DNA of 64,000 nucleotides from Limosilactobacillus sp. WILCCON 0051 (GTDB lineage: Bacteria > Bacillota > Bacilli > Lactobacillales > Lactobacillaceae). A program made the position numbers and the translations under genes. Where the stretch lies: the NCBI RefSeq assembly GCF_039955095.1, contig NZ_CP154878.1, forward strand, positions 1,612,001-1,676,000. The letters run 5' to 3'. Shown here one piece after another: positions 56,452 through 64,000 of this stretch; the first letter of the stretch is position 1; the number at the start of each line of letters is the position of its first letter. Below the pieces are notes generated by a model, which did no database searches, was not told the origin of the DNA, and saw only the letters and a program-made list of their open reading frames with translations.

Positions 56452-56499
56452 TTGCTTTTTTGAACGCTTGTTCGTATACTATAGTCACAAACGAGTGTT
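56452..56499 (+). promoter_or_regulatory. Promoter with SOS (LexA) box
   Basis: TTGCTT (56452-56457) and TATACT (56475-56480) are 17 nt apart. In the spacer lies GAAC-GCTT-GTTC (56462-56473), with flanking T and G, the CGAAC-N4-GTTCG type Gram-positive LexA site in near-perfect form. A second half-like GAGTGTTCG lies after the start point (about 56492-56500). Confidence 0.75.
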
Positions 56500-56512
56500 C
56501 GGAGGAATGATC

Positions 56513-56845
56513 ATGCAAAATCAGCGGCAGTCAATTATTAATCGTAGTACCAAAATTATCTCCCAAAGTCTGCACCATTTGTTTGAGCCGATTGAGTTCG
56601 CTCCTATTCCAGATTTATTAAATCCCCAGCCCGCTTTTCAAAGGAAAATGTTTATCCAAAAAGCATTGTCTGATCATCTGCTGGTCTATCTGCAGCTGAT
56701 GCCTAAAACTGCTGCAGGCCAGCCGGTTGAAGTGCGCGGCTATTTAAAATCGCTTGGTCAGGATCGCTATTTGGTTCAATCAAAAAATCTTTCCTATTTC
56801 TTTGATTTCGATCAATTACGCTATATTGCTCATCCCTTATCCTAA
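56513..56845 (+). CDS. YolD-like SOS-induced small protein
   Basis: A 110-residue protein whose C-terminal half (VEVRGYLKSLGQDRYLVQ, then FFDFDQLRYIA) has the beta pattern of YolD-like proteins. These usually accompany UmuC/UvrX-type Y-family polymerases. The ATG at 56513 has GGAGG seven bases upstream. The LexA box in its promoter strongly suggests DNA-damage induction. No polymerase gene follows: the transcript ends in a terminator, so it stands alone here. The family call is tentative, and the regulation is better supported than the function. Confidence 0.6.
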   Translation: MQNQRQSIINRSTKIISQSLHHLFEPIEFAPIPDLLNPQPAFQRKMFIQKALSDHLLVYLQLMPKTAAGQPVEVRGYLKSLGQDRYLVQSKNLSYFFDFDQLRYIAHPLS

Positions 56846-56874
56846 GACTTGCCAAATGTTGCAGGTCTTTTTTT
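56844..56874 (+). terminator. Terminator of the SOS-induced gene
   Basis: AAGACTTGC (overlapping the stop) pairs with GCAGGTCTT and is followed by TTTTT. Confidence 0.85.
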
Positions 56875-56942
56875 ATGTCATTATGGAATAATTTGCGACA
56901 TACATCTCATAATGAAACGTCTCGCTCAAATAAACTACAGAG

Positions 56943-56977
56943 TGTAGATTGTTATCTACATTCAGTAATGTTATATT
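56943..56977 (+). promoter_or_regulatory. Operator and promoter of the TetR-MMPL pair
   Basis: TGTAGAT-TGTT-ATCTACA (56943-56960) is a perfect palindrome over the -35 TTGTTA (56949-56954). TATATT (56972-56977) follows after 17 nt. It is the natural site for the TetR repressor encoded next. Confidence 0.7.
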
Positions 56978-57009
56978 ATTCTGGTTAAAAAAAGTAAAGG
57001 AGGGATTTC

Positions 57010-57570
57010 ATGACCAAGCGACGAACCCTTGATCGGGAAAAGGTACTTGCTACTGCTGAAAAATTAGCCGATGAACAAGGGCTTGAAGCTTTAACCATGC
57101 CCAATCTGGCTAAAGCACTCGACATTCGCTCACAATCGCTTTATAACTACGTCGCCAACCGTGAAGAAATGGTATCGCTGACTGGTGCTCGACTGATGCA
57201 GCAAATGTATCAGCAGGTCGTTGATGGCATTATCGGTCTTTCCGGTTCCAAGGCCTATTTAAAATTCGCGGATATCGTTCGTGATTTTTTACTGGCCCAT
57301 GCTTCTTTATCAGCGATCCTGTACCATGCCCAGCGTTTTTCAACCGACTCGGCAATGTATCAAGAAATCAAGCGAATGATCAAGCTGGTCGATCAAGTCG
57401 TTGATGTAGATGGCAACCGGCTGATTTCTTCACACGTCTTGATTGGTGCGGTTTTAGGCTATATTTTTCTTGAAACGACACCACTCTACCAAGATGAAGA
57501 TGAAAATGTTGCGACCGTCAACTACCATCAAATGCTTTTTCGACTGATTGACCCCGTTGAAAAAGCCTAG
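57010..57570 (+). CDS. TetR-family repressor
   Basis: A 186-residue TetR regulator. N-terminal helix-turn-helix about 8-55: KVLATAEKLADEQGLEALTM, then the reader part NLAKALDIRSQSLYNYVANRE. The C-terminal ligand domain is all-helical. AAGGAGGG precedes the ATG at six bases. It is followed by an MMPL transporter in the same direction, 63 nt apart, and a palindrome sits on its promoter, so it likely represses both genes and is released by the transported compound. Confidence 0.92.
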   Translation: MTKRRTLDREKVLATAEKLADEQGLEALTMPNLAKALDIRSQSLYNYVANREEMVSLTGARLMQQMYQQVVDGIIGLSGSKAYLKFADIVRDFLLAHASLSAILYHAQRFSTDSAMYQEIKRMIKLVDQVVDVDGNRLISSHVLIGAVLGYIFLETTPLYQDEDENVATVNYHQMLFRLIDPVEKA

Positions 57571-57633
57571 GACATGCAAGCCGCAATTTTGGTGCATTAT
57601 TTTTTATATAAATAGGTAAGGAGAAATTTTGAG

Positions 57634-60600
57634 ATGCGATTTATTAAAAACCACGTTGGATCCTTGATCGCGTGGATTCTCATTGTTGTGATCTCGATCT
57701 TCATGCTGCCTAACGTCAATCAATTAACGCGTGAGCACTCGACAATCTCACTGCCTGCCAACGTTCAAAGTGAGGTTGCCAGCACGATTGGCAATCATTG
57801 GGGACATCATCAAAACAATACCTATCAGGTTGTCGCCGTTTTTAACAATCAAGACGGTGCGATGTCCAAATCGGATCAAAAAAACGTTAACCAGACGATT
57901 CGCTATCTGAAGCGTCACAAATCCGAACTGGGCATCAAGAGTATGTTGACCCCATATGAAAACTCGGCTACCAAGAAGAACCTGATCTCAAAAGACAAGA
58001 CTACCGAACTAGTTCAGTTAAACGTTTCTAAAAAGAAATCAGTTTCCAATATCAACAAGCAGCTTACCAAAGCCGTTAAGACGGATGGCATCAGAACCTA
58101 TATTACTGGCGCTGACATCTTGCAAGACGACTTTTCGGGAGCCATCCAAGAAGGAATCAAAAAGACTGAGGTCATCTCGGTTATCTTTATCTTCATCGTC
58201 TTGGTACTGGTCTTCCGGTCACCGATCGTTCCATTGATCTCGCTGCTGACGGTTGGGGTTTCGTTCATTACCGCCTTTTCAATCGTTACCAACCTGGTTA
58301 AGAACTTTAATTTCCCATTCAGTAACTTTACCCAAGTCTTTATGGTTATCGTTTTGTTTGGGATCGGTACCGACTACAACATTCTGCTTTATGACCGCTT
58401 CAAGGCTAATCTGGGAAACGGCATGGATAAGTTCGAGGCGGCCAAAAACGCCCAGTGGAATGCCGGCAAGACGATCCTGATGTCAGGTTCTTCTATCTTG
58501 ATCGGTTTCTCGGCACTGGGTCTGGCCCGTTTTTCAGTTTACAAATCCGCAGCCGGGGTTGCCGTTGGGGTTGCCGTTTTGCTGATTGTCTTGCTGACGC
58601 TGAACATGTTCTTTATGACCACAATGGGTAAGACCATGTTCTGGCCGGTTAAGACCTTCAACGGTGAATCGGAAAGTCCATTCTGGCGTTTTCTTTCTAA
58701 GCATTCCCTGGCCCATCCAATTATTGCATTGGTCTTGGTCCTGGCTGCTCTGTCGCCATTCTACTTCACTTATCAAAACAAGCTGAATTATGACGACACG
58801 GCAGAAATTGCTGACTCAACGCCATCCAAGCAAGGGTTCCTGATCGTTCAGAAGCACTTCTCCAAAGGAACGGCTGAGCCCGCCACGCTTTATATCAAGT
58901 CCAACCACACGCTGGACAACGAAAAAGACTTAAAGCTGATTGACCAGTTGACGGAACAGATCAAGCATACCAAAGGCGTTAAGACCGTGGCTTCCGTTAC
59001 TCAGCCATCTGGTTCCAAGATCAAGAAGCTTTACGTCAACAGCCAGATGAAGACCGTTAACAACGGCGTTTCAACGGCTCGTAACGGGATTGGCAAACTA
59101 AGCGCCGGCAGTCAGCAGATGACAAATGGCCTTAACTCCGCCGCAACTGGTACCAACCAGCTGAACAGCGGGATCAATTCCGCGGCTACTGGTGCCAACC
59201 AACTGACTTCTGGTCTGGCACAGCTCAGTTCTGGCGGCAATCAAATGACCAATGGCTTAAACCAGCTTAGTGCCGGCAGTCAGCAGCTGGTCAACGGCAT
59301 GAACCAGATGAGTCAGCAGCTTAGTTCTCAATTAACTGGCGCCAATGCCTCACAGCTTCAACAGCTGGAAAGCGGTCTGCCACAGATCAATAGCGGGATC
59401 CAACAGCTGAACAGTGCCCTGCAGAGTGCTGGTACCTCAATTGATACGACTGGCATTCAATCCAACCTGCAAAACGTTGCCAGTCAGGCTCAAATCATTG
59501 GCAGTCAGCTGGAACAGGCGGGCAATACCTTAAAGAGCATTCAAGGATCTACCGGTTCTTCCAGCTCAGCCAGTCTTGATTCTGTAATGACTCAATTTAA
59601 GGCTGCTGAAAGTCAAGCCAACCTGAACGATCAGCAAAAGGCCGTGATGGAAGGAGCTATGCAGCAGATTCTTAGCGGCATTCAAAGCCAGATTGCTTCT
59701 CAAACCAACAGTCAAACCAGCGCGCTGGCCAGTCAGCTGCAAAGCGTGGCTCAAAACCTGCAGACAGCTGGTAATGCCGACAAATCATTGGCCGGTTCCT
59801 TGCAAAACGTTGCCGGTTCGGCTTCCAGTCTGCAGAACCTTAATACGCAGGTCGCAACGCTAAAGACTCAGGTTGCTCAATTGGCTCAAGCCTCCAATGT
59901 TGCTCTGCCAGGTGCCGTTTCAGCCCTGCAGCAGTTAACCAGCGGCCTCAACCAGATTCAAAGCGCACTTGGTCAAGGCACCAATGCACTTGGTCAGCTT
60001 AACACTGGCATCAACAAGCTGGCAGCCGCATCGCCACAGTTGAGCAACGGCATCAACTCTGCCTACTCTGGCAGTCAACAGTTAAGTGCCGGGATGGGAC
60101 AGCTTAGTGCCGGCAGTCTGCAGCTTAACACCGGTATCAACAAGCTGGCGCAAAGCTCACCACAGATCACCAACGGCCTTAACCAGCTGAACTCTGGACT
60201 TGGCGAGGGTCAAAGCTATCTGACCGGTCTGCAGAAGTCAGCAGCTGCTGAGACCTTCTACATTCCTAAGTCGGTTCTGCACAGCAAGACCTTTAAGCCA
60301 GCAATCGACAACTACATGTCATCCAACCGTAAGACCACTAAGATTACGATTGTCTTTGATACCAACCCTAGTGATGAAAAAGCCACGAAAGATGCCGAAA
60401 ACATCTCCAACATGGCTCGCAAGTCATTGAAAGGCACTGCCCTTAGCAATGCCACGGTTGCCATGGGCGGTCAGTCTTCACGGATCAACGACATTAAGAA
60501 CACGGCCAGCGGCGACTTTGTCCGGACCGCTGCCATCATGCTGATCGGGATTGGCATTGCACTGATGCTGATCACGCATTCGCTGCTGCAGCCGGTCTAC

Positions 60601-61047
60601 ATTCTGGGTTCGCTGTTGTTGGCCTACATTTCCTCACTGTCAATCAACCACTGGCTGGTCGGCATCTTCATGCACCGCAGCATGCTGGCTTGGAATACCC
60701 CATTCTTTAGCTTCATTATGCTGATTGCCTTAGGGGTTGACTACAGTATCTTCTTGATGACGCGTTATCGTGAAATCGACGAGAACAAGTACCTGCCAGG
60801 CGAGCGAATCTACTATGCCTGTGCAATCATCGGGACCGTCGTTATCAGTGCCGCTATCATCTTGAGTGGTACGTTTGCTGCTTTGATTCCATCTGGCATT
60901 CCAACGCTGATTGAAGTTGCTATGACGGTAATCGTTGGTCTGATCATCTTGGTAATCATCTTGCCAATCGTTATGACCAGCACGATCTACTTGAGCTATC
61001 CAATCCGTAATCACGTCAAGGATAATCAAAACAAGCGCAAAGATTAA
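57634..61047 (+). CDS. MMPL/RND-type membrane transporter with long hinge repeats
   Basis: An 1137-residue transporter of the MMPL (YdfJ) type. A first membrane segment (about 10-28), a first extracellular part, five to six segments (about 180-365) with GIGTDYNILLYDRF, a large outer domain, then a second set (about 960-1115) with ALGVDYSIFLMTRYREI, the matching motif of the second repeat. The large outer domain (about 475-870) contains repeated NGLNQLSAG/TGTNQLNSG-type units and a Gln/Ser/Ala-rich coil, as in YhgE/Pip-like relatives. Substrates of such proteins are lipids or drugs. Regulated by the TetR gene before it. Confidence 0.92.
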   Translation: MRFIKNHVGSLIAWILIVVISIFMLPNVNQLTREHSTISLPANVQSEVASTIGNHWGHHQNNTYQVVAVFNNQDGAMSKSDQKNVNQTIRYLKRHKSELGIKSMLTPYENSATKKNLISKDKTTELVQLNVSKKKSVSNINKQLTKAVKTDGIRTYITGADILQDDFSGAIQEGIKKTEVISVIFIFIVLVLVFRSPIVPLISLLTVGVSFITAFSIVTNLVKNFNFPFSNFTQVFMVIVLFGIGTDYNILLYDRFKANLGNGMDKFEAAKNAQWNAGKTILMSGSSILIGFSALGLARFSVYKSAAGVAVGVAVLLIVLLTLNMFFMTTMGKTMFWPVKTFNGESESPFWRFLSKHSLAHPIIALVLVLAALSPFYFTYQNKLNYDDTAEIADSTPSKQGFLIVQKHFSKGTAEPATLYIKSNHTLDNEKDLKLIDQLTEQIKHTKGVKTVASVTQPSGSKIKKLYVNSQMKTVNNGVSTARNGIGKLSAGSQQMTNGLNSAATGTNQLNSGINSAATGANQLTSGLAQLSSGGNQMTNGLNQLSAGSQQLVNGMNQMSQQLSSQLTGANASQLQQLESGLPQINSGIQQLNSALQSAGTSIDTTGIQSNLQNVASQAQIIGSQLEQAGNTLKSIQGSTGSSSSASLDSVMTQFKAAESQANLNDQQKAVMEGAMQQILSGIQSQIASQTNSQTSALASQLQSVAQNLQTAGNADKSLAGSLQNVAGSASSLQNLNTQVATLKTQVAQLAQASNVALPGAVSALQQLTSGLNQIQSALGQGTNALGQLNTGINKLAAASPQLSNGINSAYSGSQQLSAGMGQLSAGSLQLNTGINKLAQSSPQITNGLNQLNSGLGEGQSYLTGLQKSAAAETFYIPKSVLHSKTFKPAIDNYMSSNRKTTKITIVFDTNPSDEKATKDAENISNMARKSLKGTALSNATVAMGGQSSRINDIKNTASGDFVRTAAIMLIGIGIALMLITHSLLQPVYILGSLLLAYISSLSINHWLVGIFMHRSMLAWNTPFFSFIMLIALGVDYSIFLMTRYREIDENKYLPGERIYYACAIIGTVVISAAIILSGTFAALIPSGIPTLIEVAMTVIVGLIILVIILPIVMTSTIYLSYPIRNHVKDNQNKRKD

Positions 61048-61061
61048 TCAAGCCTTAAATC

Positions 61062-61093
61062 AAAAGAGCTCGCTGACTGGCGGGCTCTTTTCT
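61062..61093 (+). terminator. Terminator of the TetR-MMPL operon
   Basis: AAAAGAGCTCGC pairs with GCGGGCTCTTTT around TGACTG and is followed by CTTATAT. Confidence 0.85.
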
Positions 61094-61179
61094 TATATCT
61101 TCAAATACTAGGCATTCTGCCAACGCTTCTTATCGTTAGCAGTCAATACAACCCTGATATTGATTGGTGCCGACTTCAG

Positions 61180-61915
61180 CATTGCATTTCTTCGGCAGCC
61201 AACTGATAATCGGTTTAACGGCATCAAGTTCACTGTTCATAGCGTTCTTAAGTTGGTTAACAATAGCTCTGGCAACTTCAGAATCGCCTGTTCATTGCAT
61301 TTCTTCGGCAGCCAACTGATGATTGATTTAACGGCCTCAAGATCACTGTTCTTAGCGTCCTTAAGTTGGTTAAAAATAGCTCTAGCAACTTCAGAATCGC
61401 CTGTTCATTGTATTTCTTCAGCAGCCTACTGGTAATCGGTTTAACGGCATCAAGTTCACTGTTCATAGCGTTCTTAAGTTGGTTAACAATAGCTCTGGCA
61501 ACTTCAGAATCGCCTGTTCATTGTATTTCTTCAGCAGCCTACTGGTAATCGATTTAACGGCTTCAAGATCACTGTTCATGGCGTCCTTAAGTTGGTTAAC
61601 AATAGCTCTGGCAGTTTCAGAATCGCCTATTCATTGCATTTCTTCGGCAGCCTACTGGTAATCGATTTAACGGCGTCAAGATCACTGTTCATGGCGTCCT
61701 TAAGTTGGTTAACAATAGCTCTGGCAACTTCGGAATCGCCTATTCATTGCATTTCTTCGGCAGCCTACTGGTAATCGATTTAACGGCGTCAAGATCACTG
61801 TTCATGGCGTCCTTAAGTTGGTTAACAATAGCTCTGGCAGTTTCAGAATCGCCTATTCATTGCATTTCTTCGGCAGCCTACTGGTAATCGATTTAACGGC
61901 TTCAAGATTGCTGAC
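61180..61915. repeat. Tandem array of 113-bp units, about 6.5 copies
   Basis: The block starting CATTGCATTTCTTCGGCAGCC recurs at 61180, 61293, 61406, 61519, 61632, 61745 and (partial) 61858, exactly 113 bp apart, with a few per cent divergence. 113 is not a multiple of 3 and no frame reads through the array, so the roughly 60-codon ORFs predicted in it are artefacts. Inner minus-strand frames read a helical peptide (SEVARAIVNQLKNAMNS) per unit, hinting that the unit came from a coding fragment. Confidence 0.95.
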
Positions 61916-61958
61916 TTTGTGAAGAAAGAGCCGTCTTTTTCTAATTACAGAGCTGAAA

Positions 61959-62226
61959 TTACCTACTATTCTCTGATTTTTGACCAGTAGTAGGTAAGAT
62001 GAATATTCGGCTCCCCTAACTTTACCTACTTAAGACGGTTTTTTTCCGAATCGTAGGTAATCATCGGTAAAAATGCATATTTTAGAGCTGATTGGGTCAG
62101 ACCGACTTTGTGAATTACCTACTATTGCGTGATTTTTATCAAATTGTAGGTAGTGTTAGGGGTCCCTAACTCGATATACATTAATTTTTACCTACTATGC
62201 ATCGTTTTTTTGAAAAAAGTAGGTAA
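61959..62226. repeat. Four 39-nt palindromic elements
   Basis: Elements at 61959-61997, 62022-62060, 62115-62153 and 62188-62226 each begin TTACCTAC and end GTAGGTAA (GTAGGTAG in the third), with exactly 23 nt between arms. The centres differ but are all T-rich, and three have a short inner inverted pair of their own (CTG/CAG, CGG/CCG, TGA/TCA). Spacings of starts: 63, 93, 73 nt. The first and third are preceded by AGAGCTGA and the first and third followed by CCCTAAC, so the array is two units of two. Confidence 0.9.
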
Positions 62227-62238
62227 TGAACTTTTTGT

Positions 62239-62385
62239 CATATGACTTTATGCAAGTGATTTTGCATAATCGTTAAGTTTGAGCTGTTTGCCGGTGCTTT
62301 CAAGCCAATTGTCCATTGATTGGCTTAATTCAGAATCATCAGCTGACCATTTTTCAATGGCTAGTGCTGATATGTCAACCAGCAT
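62239..62385 (-). other. 48-codon open frame of doubtful status
   Basis: A minus-strand ATG frame reads IEKWSADDSELSQSMDNWLE and similar protein-like sequence to TGA at 62239. It has no ribosome binding site and its end is unlike a normal tail; it may be a frame-shifted scrap of an older gene. Confidence 0.2.
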
Positions 62386-62420
62386 TATTTAGTATCATTG
62401 AAAAGCGGATGGGGTTTAAT

Positions 62421-62456
62421 AAAAAGGGGCTCCACTTGCTCGCGGAGACCCTTTTT
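62421..62456. terminator. Bidirectional terminator
   Basis: AAAAAGGGGCTCC pairs with GGAGACCCTTTTT (one mismatch). It follows the gene ending at 62495 on the minus strand. Confidence 0.8.
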
Positions 62457-62494
62457 GAATTTTAAGACTATATCTATTGGTGTTCAATTCTAAG

Positions 62495-62881
62495 CTAAAA
62501 AAGGATAGCAAAGAGCCACCGTATAAATGAAAAAATAAAGCAGAGGGCAGCAATTATCAATAAGACAAGGCCCGATGAAATACCAAGCTGAATAGCAGTC
62601 GACGCCGTTCCACTCCTAATTGACGCGCCCGCCAGACTATCTGCAGCACTACTAGAAATAGCAATCGTTATTCCACCAATAATGCTCGTAAAAAGGCCAA
62701 TTCGAAAGCAAAGACTGAAACTTTTAATCCATCCAGTCAGTGAATCGTCCTCAACCGTTTCGGTAATATTAGAAGCGCTTGATGCAGTGGTATTGTTTTT
62801 AGTCGCTCGGTTCTTTTTACTGCCGCTATTAGCCAACATGATAATCATTACCAAGATTACAAAACCGATAATAAAGATCAT
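62495..62881 (-). CDS. Small membrane protein, 128 residues
   Basis: Unknown. One N-terminal membrane segment (FIIGFVILVMIIMLA), a polar Ser/Thr/Asn linker (about 20-48), then two more hydrophobic segments (about 58-80 and 100-125). It lies 61 nt downstream of the lipoprotein gene at 62943 in the same direction, and ends at a terminator. With the lipoprotein and the TM2 protein it may form a small surface-related operon. Confidence 0.55.
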   Translation of the reverse strand: MIFIIGFVILVMIIMLANSGSKKNRATKNNTTASSASNITETVEDDSLTGWIKSFSLCFRIGLFTSIIGGITIAISSSAADSLAGASIRSGTASTAIQLGISSGLVLLIIAALCFIFSFIRWLFAILF

Positions 62882-62942
62882 TATGTTATTCCCCTTAATT
62901 ATGCTATCAGATCTATGTTATTAGGTCTTTGGAACCAGTTGA

Positions 62943-63680
62943 TTACTTAGCAATCTGCTCAAACGCAGCAGCCACATCATGATTAGACGTTGGCTTTGCA
63001 TTCAGCGAATAGCCATTGGTTGTTTGATCAACCAGTGCAACCGGCTGGCCATTATGAAAGGCAAAGAAATACGTTACCCGCATCGGCCCATCTTCTTGAT
63101 CATCTGGCCGGTCATAATTATAGATTGCTACAACGTTGTAGTCATAATCACCATTGCCAGACGGTGACCATCCAACTGACACGGATTGATCATTGACACG
63201 GACACGACCTAAATCTTCTGGAAATGTTAATCCTACTTTAGTTGTAATCGGCGTTTGACCATCATATCTAGTGTATGACTGATTCATCTTTGGTGCCCAT
63301 TCATCAAAGAATGATTCCAATTGAACATCCTTTTCATTATCCCAAAGCGACTCATCATTTACAGATTTTTTTGTAGCACCGGTACTGCTGGATGATGATT
63401 TAGCAGCTGCCTTCTTAACTGAATGACTGTTGCTTGACTCAGAAACAGAACTAGAAGATGAACTGGCTGCTGAACTGCTTGCTGATTCCGTCTTAGGTGC
63501 CTTATTCGTAATATGAGGCAAGCTAAAAAGGCCAATCGTGAGGTTTTTATTGGTAAATGGAATGCCAATCGTGGTCTGTTTTTCAGAAACAGTTTGTATT
63601 TTTTCGCTGACTGGATTACTGCAGCCCGCAAGCCCTAAAGAAAGCAGGATTACCGCAGCAGATACTGAAATTTTTCGCAT
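62943..63680 (-). CDS. Putative lipoprotein with Ser-rich linker
   Basis: A 245-residue protein with a lipoprotein signal: basic start (MRK), hydrophobic core and lipobox LAGC with Cys at 20. After about 50 residues comes a Ser/Ala/Lys low-complexity linker (about 65-105) and then a soluble domain (about 110-245) with WDNEKDVQLESFFDEWAPKMNQ and YDVNVVAIYNYDRPDDQE-like sequence; this DUF4767-type pattern is common in lactobacillar lipoproteins. Function is unknown. It is followed by the small membrane protein. Confidence 0.75.
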   Translation of the reverse strand: MRKISVSAAVILLSLGLAGCSNPVSEKIQTVSEKQTTIGIPFTNKNLTIGLFSLPHITNKAPKTESASSSAASSSSSSVSESSNSHSVKKAAAKSSSSSTGATKKSVNDESLWDNEKDVQLESFFDEWAPKMNQSYTRYDGQTPITTKVGLTFPEDLGRVRVNDQSVSVGWSPSGNGDYDYNVVAIYNYDRPDDQEDGPMRVTYFFAFHNGQPVALVDQTTNGYSLNAKPTSNHDVAAAFEQIAK

Positions 63681-63699
63681 AGATCCTTCCCCAATCAGA

Positions 63700-64000
63700 C
63701 TAATCTAAAAGCTCATTTCCCATCGCATCAAGGTGCCATTGCGAGCCCTTGCGAGAGGTCAAAATCATAATGCTTTCGATAAACGTCCAAATTTCAACCC
63801 CAATAAGAATTACGGCACCAATAGCAATAATAATAGTAAGGAAACCCACAATCGTCAAAACCAGCTGCAAAATTGCTTTGTTTTTGTAGCCTAGATAAAA
63901 ATTATGAACTCCAAATGCACCAAAAAAGAGGCCAAAGAGACCAGCTGCGATTTTAGACTTAGTACTTAATTTTCCTGTCGCAGTTGGTACCTCATTAATG
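63700..64000 (-). CDS. TM2-domain membrane protein, 5' part beyond the window
   Basis: The minus-strand frame enters at 64000 and stops at TAG 63700, giving about 99 residues. It reads the TM2 pattern GLFFGAFGVHNFYLGYKNKA, then a second hydrophobic segment (TIVGFLTIIIAIGAVILI) and a soluble tail ending NELLD. TM2 proteins are small two-segment membrane proteins of broad, poorly known function. The N terminus is missing. It ends 20 nt before the lipoprotein gene in the same direction. Confidence 0.75.
   Translation of the reverse strand, partial: INEVPTATGKLSTKSKIAAGLFGLFFGAFGVHNFYLGYKNKAILQLVLTIVGFLTIIIAIGAVILIGVEIWTFIESIMILTSRKGSQWHLDAMGNELLD

Noticed and set aside
61180-61915. CRISPR array or protein-coding repeats
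   Set aside because: Units are 113 bp, contiguous and nearly identical with no spacers, and out of frame; no cas genes are present.
61959-62226. CRISPR-like array formed by the TACCTAC elements
   Set aside because: Arms are inverted within each element and the distances between elements vary (63, 93, 73). No cas gene.

Overview
The window is chromosomal DNA from a low-to-mid GC lactic acid bacterium of the family Lactobacillaceae. The 16S sequence, the tRNA-Ile/tRNA-Ala spacer, and the genes for PEP carboxykinase and phenolic acid decarboxylase fit the genus Limosilactobacillus. From memory of its variable region the 16S looks closest to the L. fermentum/L. mucosae group; this was not checked against a database.

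Layout. 1-2900: the 5' part of a 23S gene, tRNA-Ala, tRNA-Ile and 16S, all on the minus strand, with tandem rRNA promoters. 3491-11403: metabolic and accessory genes (arylsulfotransferase-like protein, pckA, padC-padR with a recognisable PadR operator, an MFS exporter, a flavin-type split-barrel protein). 11510-16877: a candidate undescribed system consisting of a dynamin-like GTPase, a coiled-coil/membrane partner, and a divergent WYL-type regulator. Between regulator and GTPase lies a promoter, a short translated leader made almost wholly of an 8-bp tandem repeat (19.6 copies), and a terminator-like hairpin. Because 8 is not a multiple of 3, a change in copy number would decide whether ribosomes stop before the hairpin or run into it.

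19000-23500 is a decayed accessory region: a probable type I toxin-antitoxin locus and an orphan relative of its RNA, duplicated cassettes of very small genes, a nonsense-broken gene, and the C-terminal stub of a phage-type integrase next to rplS.

23537-56003 is a long, nearly all minus-strand, conserved Firmicutes core: gmk-rpoZ-coaBC-priA-fmt-rsmB-stp-pknB-rsgA-rpe-thiN, then rpmB, asp23-like-fakA-like-recG-plsX-acpP-rnc-smc-ftsY-ylxM-ffh, then rpsP-khpA-rimM-trmD-rplS. These cover translation, ribosome maturation, protein targeting, chromosome segregation, phospholipid synthesis and envelope signalling. Two non-core insertions interrupt it: a YtrA-type GntR/ABC module between ffh and rpsP, and an amino acid permease between trmD and rplS.

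56004-64000 is accessory again: an SOS-boxed YolD-like gene, a TetR/MMPL transporter pair, a 113-bp tandem repeat array, four palindromic elements each exactly 39 nt long, and a small membrane protein/lipoprotein/TM2-protein cluster that runs off the right edge.
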